Below, piece by piece: positions 13,793 through 21,323 of a DNA stretch of 21,654 nt. Each line of letters begins with the position of its first letter. Within the stretch, counting starts at the first letter, position 1. Position numbers and translations under genes: made by a program. The DNA lies in contig JASJBO010000032.1 of NCBI GenBank assembly GCA_030066475.1, forward strand, positions 1-21,654, read 5' to 3'. The notes under the pieces are model-generated. The model did no database searches. It saw nothing but the letters and a program-made list of their open reading frames with translations, and was not told the origin of the DNA. Source of the stretch: Myxococcota bacterium. GTDB taxonomy: Bacteria > Myxococcota_A > UBA9160 > PR03.

Positions 13793-14748
13793 GTCGCGCA
13801 CTCCACCAGCACCTTCAGCACGCCGGGCGCGGCGGCGCGCTCGAGCGCCCGGTCGGCACGCGACAACGGCAGGCGCTCGCTCACCAGCGCACCCACCTCG
13901 ATGCGGCCCGCCGCGAGCGCTGCGAGCGCCGGCTCGAACGGACCACAGCGGGAGCCCACGACCTGGATCTCGTGGATCACCAGCGGCGCCAGGTCGATGC
14001 GCGGCGCCTCGGCCACCGTGCTCTTGAGCACCAGCGTGCCGCGCGGTCGCGTCGCGGCCAGCGCGCGCGCGAAGCCCTCGGCGCTGCCGGTGGCCTCGAC
14101 CACGAGGTCGGCGCGCTCCGCGTCCGGCTGCCAGGCGCCGGCCTCGAGCGTCTCGATGCCACGACGGGCGAGGATCGCGAGCTTGGCCGAGTGTCGGCCG
14201 ACGGCGCGCACGCGCGCCCCCGCAGCGCTCAGCACCTGTGCCACGAGCAGGCCGAGCTTGCCGTCGCCCAGCACCAGGCAGCGCGCGCCCGGCTCGAGCG
14301 GCACCTGCTCGAGGATCTCGAACGCGGCGGCGAGCGGCTCGGTGAAGACGGCCGCCTCGTCCTCGAGCGCGTCGGGCACGGCGTGGAGGTTCGCCACCGG
14401 CACGGCGACGCGCTCGGCAAAGGCGCCGTCGGCGTCGGCGATGCCCATCACGCGGCGCTGCGGGCAGTGGCGCGCCAGGCCCGCGCGGCAGCTCGCGCAG
14501 CGGCCGCACGCGAAGTTGATCTCCCCCACCACGCGGCGCCCCAGCCAGGCCTCCGGGCCGGCCTCGACGACGCCCACGAACTCGTGCCCCGGGGTCCCGC
14601 GGAAGTCCAGGTAGCCGCGTGCGAGCTCGAGGTCGGTGTTGCAGACGCCGGCGAGCGCGACGCGCACCAGCGCCTCGTCCTCCCCGGGCGACGGCTCCGG
14701 GCGGTCGCCGACCCGCGCCGCGCCTGCCTCCAGCCACAGTGCCCGCAT
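13789..14748 (-). CDS. Zinc-dependent medium-chain alcohol dehydrogenase
   Basis: The protein has 319 aa. Catalytic zinc ligands are C36 (AGVCNTD), H55-E56 (PGHEFVG) and E137 (TEPLAA). The structural zinc site has four cysteines at 81, 84, 87 and 95. The Rossmann fold starts at LVLGDGKLGLL (about 158-168). It should oxidise an alcohol or reduce a carbonyl with NAD(P); threonine/sorbitol-dehydrogenase-like enzymes share this layout. The ATG has a G-rich site upstream. It is the first gene of the operon with the DUF692 enzyme and is coupled to it by a GTGA overlap, so it may act in the same pathway. It diverges from the TraB gene across about 139 bp. Confidence 0.88.
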   Translation of the reverse strand: MRALWLEAGAARVGDRPEPSPGEDEALVRVALAGVCNTDLELARGYLDFRGTPGHEFVGVVEAGPEAWLGRRVVGEINFACGRCASCRAGLARHCPQRRVMGIADADGAFAERVAVPVANLHAVPDALEDEAAVFTEPLAAAFEILEQVPLEPGARCLVLGDGKLGLLVAQVLSAAGARVRAVGRHSAKLAILARRGIETLEAGAWQPDAERADLVVEATGSAEGFARALAATRPRGTLVLKSTVAEAPRIDLAPLVIHEIQVVGSRCGPFEPALAALAAGRIEVGALVSERLPLSRADRALERAAAPGVLKVLVECAT

Positions 14749-14775
14749 CTCGCCCCCTGCGAATCGGATGCACCT

Positions 14776-14793
14776 CCAGGGTGCCACACCTGG
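14776..14793. promoter_or_regulatory. Inverted repeat in the divergent promoter region
   Basis: CCAGG (14776-14780) and CCTGG (14789-14793) form a short dyad with an imperfectly symmetrical centre. It lies 28 nt before the dehydrogenase start in the gap shared with the TraB gene. It could be an operator, but the arms are short and nothing links it to a known regulator. Confidence 0.25.
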
Positions 14794-14887
14794 GGGGGCT
14801 CGACCCCGAAGGGCGCGGCCGAGACGATTCCCTACTCTCCAGCGGCCGCGCGTCCGCGCCGATGCAGGAACCGGGAGGAGCACGGCC

Positions 14888-16084
14888 ATCGAGTCCCCGA
14901 ACGCGCGGCCCCGCGCCCGCGACCGCGACGACGTCCACGTCGAGGACGTCGACGGGCGCGAGTTCGTGCTGATCGGCACCGCGCACATCTCGCGCGAGTC
15001 GGCCGACGCGGTGCGGGAGGTGATCGAGCAGGAGCGCCCCGACGTCGTCTGCATCGAGCTCGACGCGGGCCGCTACGAGGCGCTCTCGCAGAAGACGCGC
15101 TTCGAGTCGCTCGACCTGCGCGAGATCCTCAAGCGGCGCCAGCTCGCGACCTTGATCCTCAACCTCTCGCTTGCCTCCTACCAGCGCCAGCTCGGCGGGC
15201 AGCTCGGCGTGATGCCGGGCACCGAGCTGCTCGAGGCGGCGCGCGTGGCCGAGCAGCTCGACATCCCGGTCGCGCTGGTGGACCGCGACGTGCGCGTCAC
15301 CTTGCGGCGCGCCTGGCGCGCCATGTCGTTCTGGCAGAAGCTGCTGCTGTTCTCCTCGCTGCTGGGCTCGCTGTTCGAGAAGCCGGAGCTGACCGAGGAG
15401 GACCTGCGCGAGCTGCGCCAGCAGGACGTCGTGACCCGGCTGATGCAGGAGCTGGGCGCCGCCTTCCCGAGCCTCAAGACGGTGCTGATCGACGAGCGCG
15501 ACAGCTATCTCACCCACAAGATGAAGCAGGTCACGGGCCGTCGGGTCGTGGGCGTGGTGGGCGCCGGCCACGTCGACGGCATGCGGCGCTCGTTGCACGC
15601 GAACGAGCCGGTCGATCTCGAGGCGCTCGAGCACATCCCGCCGGTCTCGAAGGTCTGGAAGTGGGTCGGGTGGGGAATCCCGGCCGTGGTGCTGGGCTCG
15701 ATCGCGTGGATCGGTCTGCGCCAGGGCGCCGAGGCCGCCGGCGAGAACCTGCTGTTCTGGGTGCTGGCCAACGGGCTGCCCAGCATGCTCGGCGCAACGA
15801 TCGCGCTGGCCCACCCCGCCACGATCGCCGCCGCCTTCGTCGCGGCGCCCTTCACCAGCCTGACCCCGGTGATCGGCGCCGGCTACGTCACCGCCTTCGT
15901 CCAGACCTACTTCCGGCCACCGCTGGTGCGCGAGCTCCAGGGCGTGATGCAGGACATGGGCTCGGCCCGGGCCTGGTGGCGGAACCGGCTGCTGCGCATC
16001 TTCCTCGTGTTCCTGCTGACCACCGTCGGCAGCGCGATCGGGACCTGGGTCGGCGGCGCCGAGATCGTCTCGAATCTCTTCTGA
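14888..16084 (+). CDS. TraB/PrgY-family membrane protein
   Basis: The protein has about 398 aa. The TraB core starts with the conserved FVLIGTAHISRES (about 26-38), then VVCIELDAGRY (about 53-63) and VVGVVGAGHVDGM (about 220-232). The last third carries three to five hydrophobic segments (about 262-280, 288-335, 370-392). PrgY relatives block peptide pheromone activity in enterococci and other homologues are mitochondrial or archaeal; the role here is unknown. The start is uncertain. No ATG, GTG or TTG lies between 14771 and the core, yet a strong GGGAGGAG ribosome-binding site (14873-14880) precedes an ATC codon at 14888 by 7 nt. The ATG at 14768 would add a 40-residue Arg/Pro-rich extension without a ribosome-binding site. 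Confidence 0.8.
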   Translation: MESPNARPRARDRDDVHVEDVDGREFVLIGTAHISRESADAVREVIEQERPDVVCIELDAGRYEALSQKTRFESLDLREILKRRQLATLILNLSLASYQRQLGGQLGVMPGTELLEAARVAEQLDIPVALVDRDVRVTLRRAWRAMSFWQKLLLFSSLLGSLFEKPELTEEDLRELRQQDVVTRLMQELGAAFPSLKTVLIDERDSYLTHKMKQVTGRRVVGVVGAGHVDGMRRSLHANEPVDLEALEHIPPVSKVWKWVGWGIPAVVLGSIAWIGLRQGAEAAGENLLFWVLANGLPSMLGATIALAHPATIAAAFVAAPFTSLTPVIGAGYVTAFVQTYFRPPLVRELQGVMQDMGSARAWWRNRLLRIFLVFLLTTVGSAIGTWVGGAEIVSNLF

Positions 16085-16102
16085 GTCCGCGCCGGCTTGA
16101 GG

Positions 16103-16108
16103 TAACGT
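16103..16108 (+). promoter_or_regulatory. Candidate -10 element for the amidohydrolase operon
   Basis: The hexamer TAACGT, preceded by GG, lies 17 nt before the ATG and 6 nt before the GGAGG ribosome-binding site (16115-16119). It resembles the GGTA-type hexamers before the GH2 gene and both antitoxin genes. No good -35 is seen. Confidence 0.3.
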
Positions 16109-16125
16109 GGGGGCGGAGGCCCCCC

Positions 16126-17811
16126 ATGCAGGACCACTACGACCTGGTCATCCGCGGCGGCTTGCTCGTGGATGGAACGTCAGCGCCAGCGCGGCGCGGC
16201 GACCTGGGCATCCGCGACGGGCGGATCGCGGCGGTCGGCGCGGTCGGGGGGTCGGCGGATCGCCAGTTCGATGCGGACGGGTGCGTGGTGGCGCCCGGCT
16301 TCGTCGACATCCACACGCACTACGACGCGCAGGTCTTCTGGGACCGGATGCTGAGCATCTCGCCGTGGCACGGGGTGACCTCGGTCGTGATGGGCAACTG
16401 CGGCTTCGGGATCGCGCCGACCCGGGCTGGGCACCGCGAGCTGGTCCTGCGCACGCTCGAGAGCGTCGAGGGCATGTCGCTCGACGCACTCCAGGCCGGG
16501 GTCGGCGACGACTGGCCGTTCGAGACGTTCCCGGAGTTCCTCGACGCGATCGCGGCGCGCGGCACCGCGATCAACGTGGGCGCGCTGCTCGGGCACACGC
16601 CGCTGCGCCTGTACGTGATGGGCGAGGAGGCCACCGAGCGCGAGGCCACGGCCGACGAGATCGCGACGATGCGCGGGCTGGTCGCGGAGGGCCTGGCGGC
16701 CGGCGCGCTCGGCTTCGCCACCTCGAAGGCGCCGACGCACGTGGGCTATGCCGGCCGGCCGGTGCCGAGCCGCGCGGCCTCGTTCGACGAGATCCGGACG
16801 CTGGCGGGCGCGCTCGCCGACGCGCCCGGCGGCCTGCTCCAGGCCACGATCGGCTCGGGGCTGTTCCTCGACCAGTTCGCCGAGATCCAGCGCCTCACCG
16901 GTCGACCGGTGAGCTGGACGGCGCTGCTGGGCGGCATGCTGGGGCCCGACGGGCACCGCGGCGTGCTGGAGCGCTCCGCGGCCCTGCAGGCCGAAGGCGT
17001 GCGCGTGATCCCGCAGGTCTCGTGCCGGCCGCTGGTGGTCGAGTTCCAGATGAAGGCGCCCTTCCCGCTCGAGAGCATGCCCGTGATGAAGCCGGTCTCG
17101 GCGGCCGACTTCGAGGGCAAGAAGCGCCTGTACGCCGATCCGGACTTCCGCGCGGCGCTGCGCGAGCGCGCCTTCGGCGGGGCGCTCGGCGCGCGCCTCG
17201 AGGAGATGGCGATCAGCTCCTGTCCGAGCGAGCCCGCGCTCGAGGAGTGGCGGCTCGGCGACGTGGCGGCCGAGCGCGGCGTGCACCCCGCCGACCTGAT
17301 GCTCGACCTCTCCCTGGCGAGCGAGCTCGAGGCGCGCTTCCGCATGGCGGTATTCAACGCCGACGAGGACGTGGTGGCCGAGCTGCTGACCCACTCCTCG
17401 ACCATGCTGGGTCTCTCCGACGCGGGCGCCCACGCGAGCCAGCTCTGCGACGCCTGCGCGCCCACCCATCTGCTCGCGCGCTGGGTGCGCGAGAAGCAGC
17501 TGCTGACGCTCGAGCAGGCGGTGCACAAGCTCTGCGCCGAGCCCGCCGAGGTGTTCGGCATCACCGACCGCGGCCGCCTCGCCGAGGGGCTGGCCGCCGA
17601 CGTCGTGGTGTTCGATCCCGAGACGGTCGGCTGCTCGCCGCTGCGCCGGGTGAACGACCTGCCCGCTGGCGCCGACCGGCTGGTCTCGGACGCCGACGGC
17701 GTGCGGCTGGTGGTGGTCAACGGCACGCCGATCCGCGAGGACGGCGTGGACGCGGTCGACCCGGAGGGGCCGCTGCCCGGGAGCGTGCTGCGCGGAGGGA
17801 GGACCTCGTGA
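16126..17811 (+). CDS. D-aminoacylase / N-acyl-D-amino-acid deacylase-like amidohydrolase
   Basis: The protein has 561 aa, in the usual size range. It has the amidohydrolase fold with the metal pair in DIHTHYD (H63, H65), the D-aminoacylase-type Cys in MGNCGFG (C92), and the late Asp in LSDAGAH (D432). The small beta-sandwich is built from both ends (residues 5-50 and about 475-550, with LAEGLAADVVVFDP). It should cleave the amide bond of N-acyl-D-amino acids or a related cyclic or acyl amide in the cytoplasm; the true substrate may differ, since this family is broad. A GGAGG site 6 nt upstream supports the ATG. Its stop overlaps the start of the next amidohydrolase as GTGA. Confidence 0.88.
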   Translation: MQDHYDLVIRGGLLVDGTSAPARRGDLGIRDGRIAAVGAVGGSADRQFDADGCVVAPGFVDIHTHYDAQVFWDRMLSISPWHGVTSVVMGNCGFGIAPTRAGHRELVLRTLESVEGMSLDALQAGVGDDWPFETFPEFLDAIAARGTAINVGALLGHTPLRLYVMGEEATEREATADEIATMRGLVAEGLAAGALGFATSKAPTHVGYAGRPVPSRAASFDEIRTLAGALADAPGGLLQATIGSGLFLDQFAEIQRLTGRPVSWTALLGGMLGPDGHRGVLERSAALQAEGVRVIPQVSCRPLVVEFQMKAPFPLESMPVMKPVSAADFEGKKRLYADPDFRAALRERAFGGALGARLEEMAISSCPSEPALEEWRLGDVAAERGVHPADLMLDLSLASELEARFRMAVFNADEDVVAELLTHSSTMLGLSDAGAHASQLCDACAPTHLLARWVREKQLLTLEQAVHKLCAEPAEVFGITDRGRLAEGLAADVVVFDPETVGCSPLRRVNDLPAGADRLVSDADGVRLVVVNGTPIREDGVDAVDPEGPLPGSVLRGGRTS

Positions 17812-18923
17812 GCTATCCGATCATCTCGGCCGACTCGCACATCACCGAGCCGCCCGACACCTACACCGCCCACATCGACCCGAGCTGGCGCGACCGGGCG
17901 CCGACGATGCGCCACGTCGAAGGCGTGGGCGACGTGTTCGCGATCGAGGGCATGAGCCGCCCGATCCCGATGGGCCTGGTGGCCGCGGCCGGCAAGCCGC
18001 CCGAGGAGATCCGGGTGAGCGGCGTCCGCTTCGAGGAGATGCATCGCAGCGGCTGGGACCCCAGCGCGCGCCTGGCCGACCAGGAGCGCGACGGCGTCGC
18101 CGCCGAGGTGATCTACCCGACCGTGGGCATGGTGCTCTGCAACCACCGCGACTTCGACTTCAAGAAGGCCTGCTTCGACGCCTACAACCGCTGGATCGCG
18201 AGCTACTGCGAGACGCACCCCGAGCGCCTGATCGGCTGCGGCCAGACCGCGATGCGCTCGCCCGAGGAGGGCATCCTGGACCTGCGCCGGATCCAGGCAC
18301 TCGGCCTGCGCGGCGTGATGATGCCGGGCGAGCCGGCGGTCGAGGACTACGACTCGCCGGTCTACGACCCGTTCTGGGAGGCGGCGGTCGAGCTCGGCCT
18401 GCCGCTCTCGTTCCACATCCTGACCAGCCGCGACTACGCCTTCGGCGCCAGGATCCGCGGCCCCGCGATGAACGGCTTCCTGTCGATCATGCGCGGCTGC
18501 CAGGACATCATGGGCACGCTGGTGCTGGGCGGCGTGTTCGAGCGCCACCCGGATCTGAAGATCGTCTGCGTCGAGGCCGACGCCGGCTGGGTCCCCCACT
18601 ACATGTACCGGATGGACCACGCCTACAAGCGCCACCGCTTCTGGCTGCCGGCCGGCCAGCAGCTCTCGCGGCTCCCGTCCGAGTACTTCGCCGAGAACAT
18701 CTACGTCACCTTCCAGGACGACTGGGTCGCCTTCAAGACGGCCGACCTGATGAACTGGCGCCGGCTGATGTGGGCCAACGACTTCCCGCACAGCGACTCG
18801 ACCTGGCCCTGGTCCCAGGAGCTGCTCGCCGAGCACGGCCAGGCCCTCTCGGACGTGCAGCGCGAAGGCGTGCTGTCGGGCAACGTGGCCGAGCTCTACG
18901 ACATCGACCGCGCCAAGCTCTAG
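17808..18923 (+). CDS. Amidohydrolase-2 family metal-dependent hydrolase
   Basis: The protein has 371 aa. The N-terminal metal motif is ISADSHITEP (D9, H11). H203 (LSFHILT) and the segment CVEADAGWVPHYMYRMDHA fit metal- and substrate-binding strands, and D325 (WANDFPHSDSTWP) fits the late catalytic Asp. This is the TIM-barrel group that includes decarboxylases and hydrolases of aromatic or cyclic compounds, common in several copies in uncultured GC-rich bacteria. The GTG start is part of a GTGA overlap and has GGAGGGAGG just upstream. It is likely to act on a product or relative of the substrate of the preceding enzyme. Aminocarboxymuconate-semialdehyde-decarboxylase-like chemistry is an alternative. 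Confidence 0.88.
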   Translation: MSYPIISADSHITEPPDTYTAHIDPSWRDRAPTMRHVEGVGDVFAIEGMSRPIPMGLVAAAGKPPEEIRVSGVRFEEMHRSGWDPSARLADQERDGVAAEVIYPTVGMVLCNHRDFDFKKACFDAYNRWIASYCETHPERLIGCGQTAMRSPEEGILDLRRIQALGLRGVMMPGEPAVEDYDSPVYDPFWEAAVELGLPLSFHILTSRDYAFGARIRGPAMNGFLSIMRGCQDIMGTLVLGGVFERHPDLKIVCVEADAGWVPHYMYRMDHAYKRHRFWLPAGQQLSRLPSEYFAENIYVTFQDDWVAFKTADLMNWRRLMWANDFPHSDSTWPWSQELLAEHGQALSDVQREGVLSGNVAELYDIDRAKL

Positions 18924-19062
18924 CAAGCTCGAGAGCGATCGACGGCAGGCGGAGAACCCGGCTACCGCCCACATGCACACCAGGCGACCGGGCGGCAGCC
19001 GGTCTGGATGCCGGCGCACCGCCTGACTGGCGGAGGGTCTGCTCCGCGTTGGGCAGCGGGAT

Positions 19063-19356
19063 TCAGGTCCGGGTTCTCCAGTATCCAGGCCGCCGATAGA
19101 GGTTTGCGACCGCGACCACGAGGAGGCCGCCACTACGGATGCGATAGATGAGTGCGTAGGGGAATCGAGGGATCACGAGGCGACGGAGACGGCTCCCGAA
19201 GGGACGACCGATCTCGGGGAAGCGAAGAAGGGAGTCACAGCTCGTCTCGACGGTGGCGAGGAAGTCGGCGCCGAGGTTCTCGGCCTGTTGCTCGTAGTAT
19301 CGAGCAGCCGCGAAGAGCTCCGCCTGGGCCTCGGGATGGAACTCGACGTTGGTCAA
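19063..19356 (-). CDS. RelE/ParE-family toxin
   Basis: The protein has 97 aa. Family features are FHPEAQAELFAAARYYEQQ at the start, FLATVE, RFPEIGRPF, and a C-terminal strand set RRLVIPRFPYALIYRI ending NLYRRPGYW. The fold is that of RelE/ParE toxins, which cleave mRNA at the ribosome or inhibit gyrase. The likely start is TTG at 19356, overlapping the antitoxin stop (TTGA), which is the usual coupling in this module. An alternative start further upstream would overlap the antitoxin by about 100 bp and is less likely. The paired antitoxin is intact, so the module may be functional. Confidence 0.82.
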   Translation of the reverse strand: MTNVEFHPEAQAELFAAARYYEQQAENLGADFLATVETSCDSLLRFPEIGRPFGSRLRRLVIPRFPYALIYRIRSGGLLVVAVANLYRRPGYWRTRT

Positions 19357-19583
19357 CGCAGCGCTGAGCGGGACTTCCGGAAGACCTCCTCGGCAGCAAC
19401 GGCGGCAACCTGGCCCGATTCGAGCTCGTCCAGGCGACGCTCGGCTTCCTCGAGCCACTGCGCATCCGCGTCGGGTTCCGGAACACCCTCGAGGCTCGCG
19501 AGAAGCCGCTCAGCGAGGCGCGCTCGGTCCTTCGACGGAAGACCGAGCGCCTTGGACTCGAGATCACGGGCACGATCAGACAT
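19353..19583 (-). CDS. Addiction-module antitoxin (TIGR02574/PF09720-like)
   Basis: The protein has 76 aa and is mostly helical and charged. The N-terminus (SKALGLPSKDRARLAERLLASLEG) and the W-containing C-half (AQWLEEAERRLDELESGQV) match the short unstable antitoxins encoded just before RelE/ParE toxins. It should bind and neutralise the downstream toxin and probably repress the operon. I chose the ATG at 19583, since the family begins close to this point. The stop overlaps the toxin start by 4 nt. There is no ribosome-binding site; instead a -10-like element lies 6 nt before the ATG. Confidence 0.82.
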   Translation of the reverse strand: MSDRARDLESKALGLPSKDRARLAERLLASLEGVPEPDADAQWLEEAERRLDELESGQVAAVAAEEVFRKSRSALR

Positions 19584-19589
19584 GCGGGA

Positions 19590-19598
19590 AGTGTACCA
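19590..19598 (-). promoter_or_regulatory. Candidate extended -10 element of the toxin-antitoxin operon
   Basis: On the minus strand TGGTACACT matches TGn-TAnnnT and ends 6 nt before the antitoxin ATG, so the mRNA would be leaderless or nearly so. A -35 is not clear. Confidence 0.4.
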
Positions 19599-19633
19599 GA
19601 CCCACGGCGTGCGCCTCACAGACCCACCGTGCT

Positions 19634-19704
19634 GCCCAACGGCCCGGGCGCTCAGCTGCGAGCCACAGCGCCTCCGCGGCTCGCCCGAAGCGCCTCAGTT
19701 CAAT
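19634..19704 (+). repeat. attC-like integron recombination site (candidate)
   Basis: This 71-bp imperfect palindrome starts with GCCCAAC (19634-19640, fitting RYYYAAC). It has an outer stem GGCGCT (19647-19652) with AGCGCC (19689-19694) and an inner stem GCGAGCC (19658-19664) with GGCTCGC (19678-19684), with unpaired bases between, as in attC sites. The right end GTTCAAT (19698-19704) departs by one base from GTTRRRY. The left arm is shared with the site at 21587 at about 24 of 27 positions. The rest of 19584-19795 holds the promoter above and no gene that I can see. Confidence 0.45.
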
Positions 19705-19795
19705 GCCAAACGGTACCATGGGTCGGTTGGAGCGCGCGATGGCGATGTCAGCTGCAGCGCCTTCCATGAGAAGGCTAGCCTCGTCAAGTCTCGAT

Positions 19796-20889
19796 CTACC
19801 GATTCTTCCCGGTCGCCGTGGCGACGCCCCTGCCGGCGCTTCCGTTCGACGAACCACCAGGCTTCCATCCGTACGTCTCGCCCGTCACCCACAGCCGGTG
19901 AAGCAGAACGGCCAGCCGCCTCGCGACCGCTACGGTCGCGCGCTTCTTCGCCGCGCTCCCACCCCGCTCCGCCATCCGAAGCCCGCGCGCTGCAGGTCCG
20001 TGTCTGGCCCGAACGGACCCAGGATGTAGTGGGCCGGGCTCGCCAGAAGACGCCGGAGCAACGCGTCCCCCGCCTTCGTGATCCGCAGCTGCGGCTGTTG
20101 CTCGCCGGAGTTGCGCCGCTTCGGACGAAGCCCCAGGTACGCTCCAACCGAGCGGCTCTTCGCAAACCGACCCGGTTCCTCGATCGTCAGCACGTAGTAC
20201 AGCGCCGTGATCGGCCCCACACCCGGCAGCTGGCAAAGCAGCTCCGTCTCCGGGTGACGCTCCCGGCACAGTCGCTCCACCGCCCCGTCCATCTGCCGGA
20301 TCGTCGCCGTCAGCTGCTCGATGGTCTCGAGCAGCGTCTCGAGCCCGGGGAACAGATCCATCGGCGTCGTGGCGCGAACTCGCTTCGCGAAGGCCTCCGT
20401 CGAGCTCGCCGGCACGCGCGCCCCCAGCGCCTTGGCGAAGACCCGAACCCGGTTCACCAGCTGCGTGCGCGCCCGCACGAAGCCATCCCGCGCCTGGATC
20501 GGGTTCCGGTCCCGCTGGGCTCGAACGCCACGGTGCACGATCGGCTTCAGCAGCGAGGGCCCCTGGTTGGCCAGCAGGCCCTTGATCCGGTTGCTGACTC
20601 GGCTCCGGTCCTTCTTCAGAAGATTCAGCTCGCGTCCCAGGTGGCGGAGATCTTCGGCGTCTTCCAGGGGAACCGTCACGACCGAGAAGACCGGCTTGCG
20701 GCTCCCCGCCACATGTCGCGCCAGCAGATCGATCGGGCCGAGCACGTCCAGCCGATCCGTCTTCGCTCGCTTGCTGCGGCGATTGACTTCGATGCTCGCG
20801 GAGTCGATGACGACGTTCTCGACGCCGCGAGACGCCAGGAGCCGATGCAGCCAGAAACCGTCCCGTCCCGCCTCGTAGCAGCTCCACAC
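19796..20889 (-). pseudogene. IS110-family transposase, mosaic and frameshifted
   Basis: The main frame runs from 20889 (GTG) to 19930 (319 codons). Its beginning, WSCYEAGRDGFWLHRLL and RRSKRAKTDRLD, belongs to the DEDD domain of one IS110 subgroup but lacks the first ~70 residues with the VGIDV-like motif. From about residue 110 (near nt 20562) the sequence PSLLKPIVHRGV onward follows a second IS110 subgroup. The Transposase_20 part is clear (LPGVGPITAL, VGAYLGLRPKRRNSGEQ, ITKAGDALLRRLL). At about 19982 the frame breaks. The expected end (AAKKRATVAVARRLAVLLHR, then LWVTGETY) continues in another frame to a stop at 19796, as if one base was lost. The element is therefore inactive; its ends were not identified. 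Confidence 0.8.
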
Positions 20890-20891
20890 GG

Positions 20892-21014
20892 GAGGGCGTG
20901 GTCGAGCACTTACCCGACCGCGCCGTCCGCGAGAGCATCGCGGTCAACTTGGCGATGCTGGAGCGCATGGACGGGATCCTCCGCGATCTCGAGCTCGATC
21001 TCGTGCGATTCTAG
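20892..21014 (+). pseudogene. Fragment of another IS110-family transposase, opposite strand
   Basis: The plus-strand frame encodes VVEHLPDRAVRESIAVNLAM followed by LERMDGILRDLELDLVRF and a stop. This resembles the helical linker between the two domains of a further IS110 subgroup (typically LPDxAVRxSxAVxLxxxxxxDxxLxDLE). No start codon and no other domain remain. It abuts the start of the minus-strand IS110 remnant within about 10 bp, head to head. Its stop shares the palindrome CTAG with the stop of the ParE-like pseudogene. Confidence 0.5.
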
Positions 21015-21320
21015 ACGGACGGTTCGCGACCTCGGTGAGCGTGCCAGAGAGCGAGGATCTCGACGCGACCTGCTTCTGCATTCAGCCGGTAGTAGAGGTG
21101 ATAGCCGGTACGACTCAGCAGGAGACGACGCACGCCCTCCTGCTTGGTGCTGCGGGCCTGAGCACCGATTCCGAGCTGCGACGCCAGCAGTTCGAAGGCT
21201 CGTCAAGGTCGTCGGCTAGGGCAAACGGCGCTGCTGCCGATTGGAGCGCCACCACGCCGACGCCCGCCGGATCTCCGCCGCGGCGCGCGGTGTCGGCTTG
21301 ACGGCCAGCCGTGCAGCCAA
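21011..21320 (-). pseudogene. ParE/RelE-type toxin, frameshifted
   Basis: Three pieces in successive frames make one ParE-like toxin. The first, from TTG 21320, has AVKPTPRAAAEIRRASAWWR then SNRQ. The second has APFALADDLDE. The third has AFELLASQLGIGAQARS, then EGVRRLLLSRTGYHLYYRL and EILALWHAHRGREPSV, ending at 21011. Each junction needs a one-base shift, so two indels have inactivated it unless they are assembly errors. The family inhibits gyrase or cleaves mRNA. The start lies 3 nt after the antitoxin stop, the usual arrangement. Confidence 0.7.
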
Positions 21321-21323
21321 GGC

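Noticed and set aside
14763..14792. Sigma-54 promoter (TGGCAC) before the dehydrogenase gene
   Set aside because: The GG and GC elements are two bases too far apart and the -12 sequence does not match.
12022..16125. Very long open frame on the plus strand leading into the D-aminoacylase gene
   Set aside because: It runs antisense to the MNIO operon and has the Arg/Ala/Pro-rich composition of a GC-rich shadow frame; only the part from 16126 is family-like.
19048..19054. GTTGGGC as the right end of a third attC site before the first toxin-antitoxin unit
   Set aside because: No matching RYYYAAC arm was found in the preceding 130 bp, and the heptamer alone occurs by chance (one is inside the GH3 gene).
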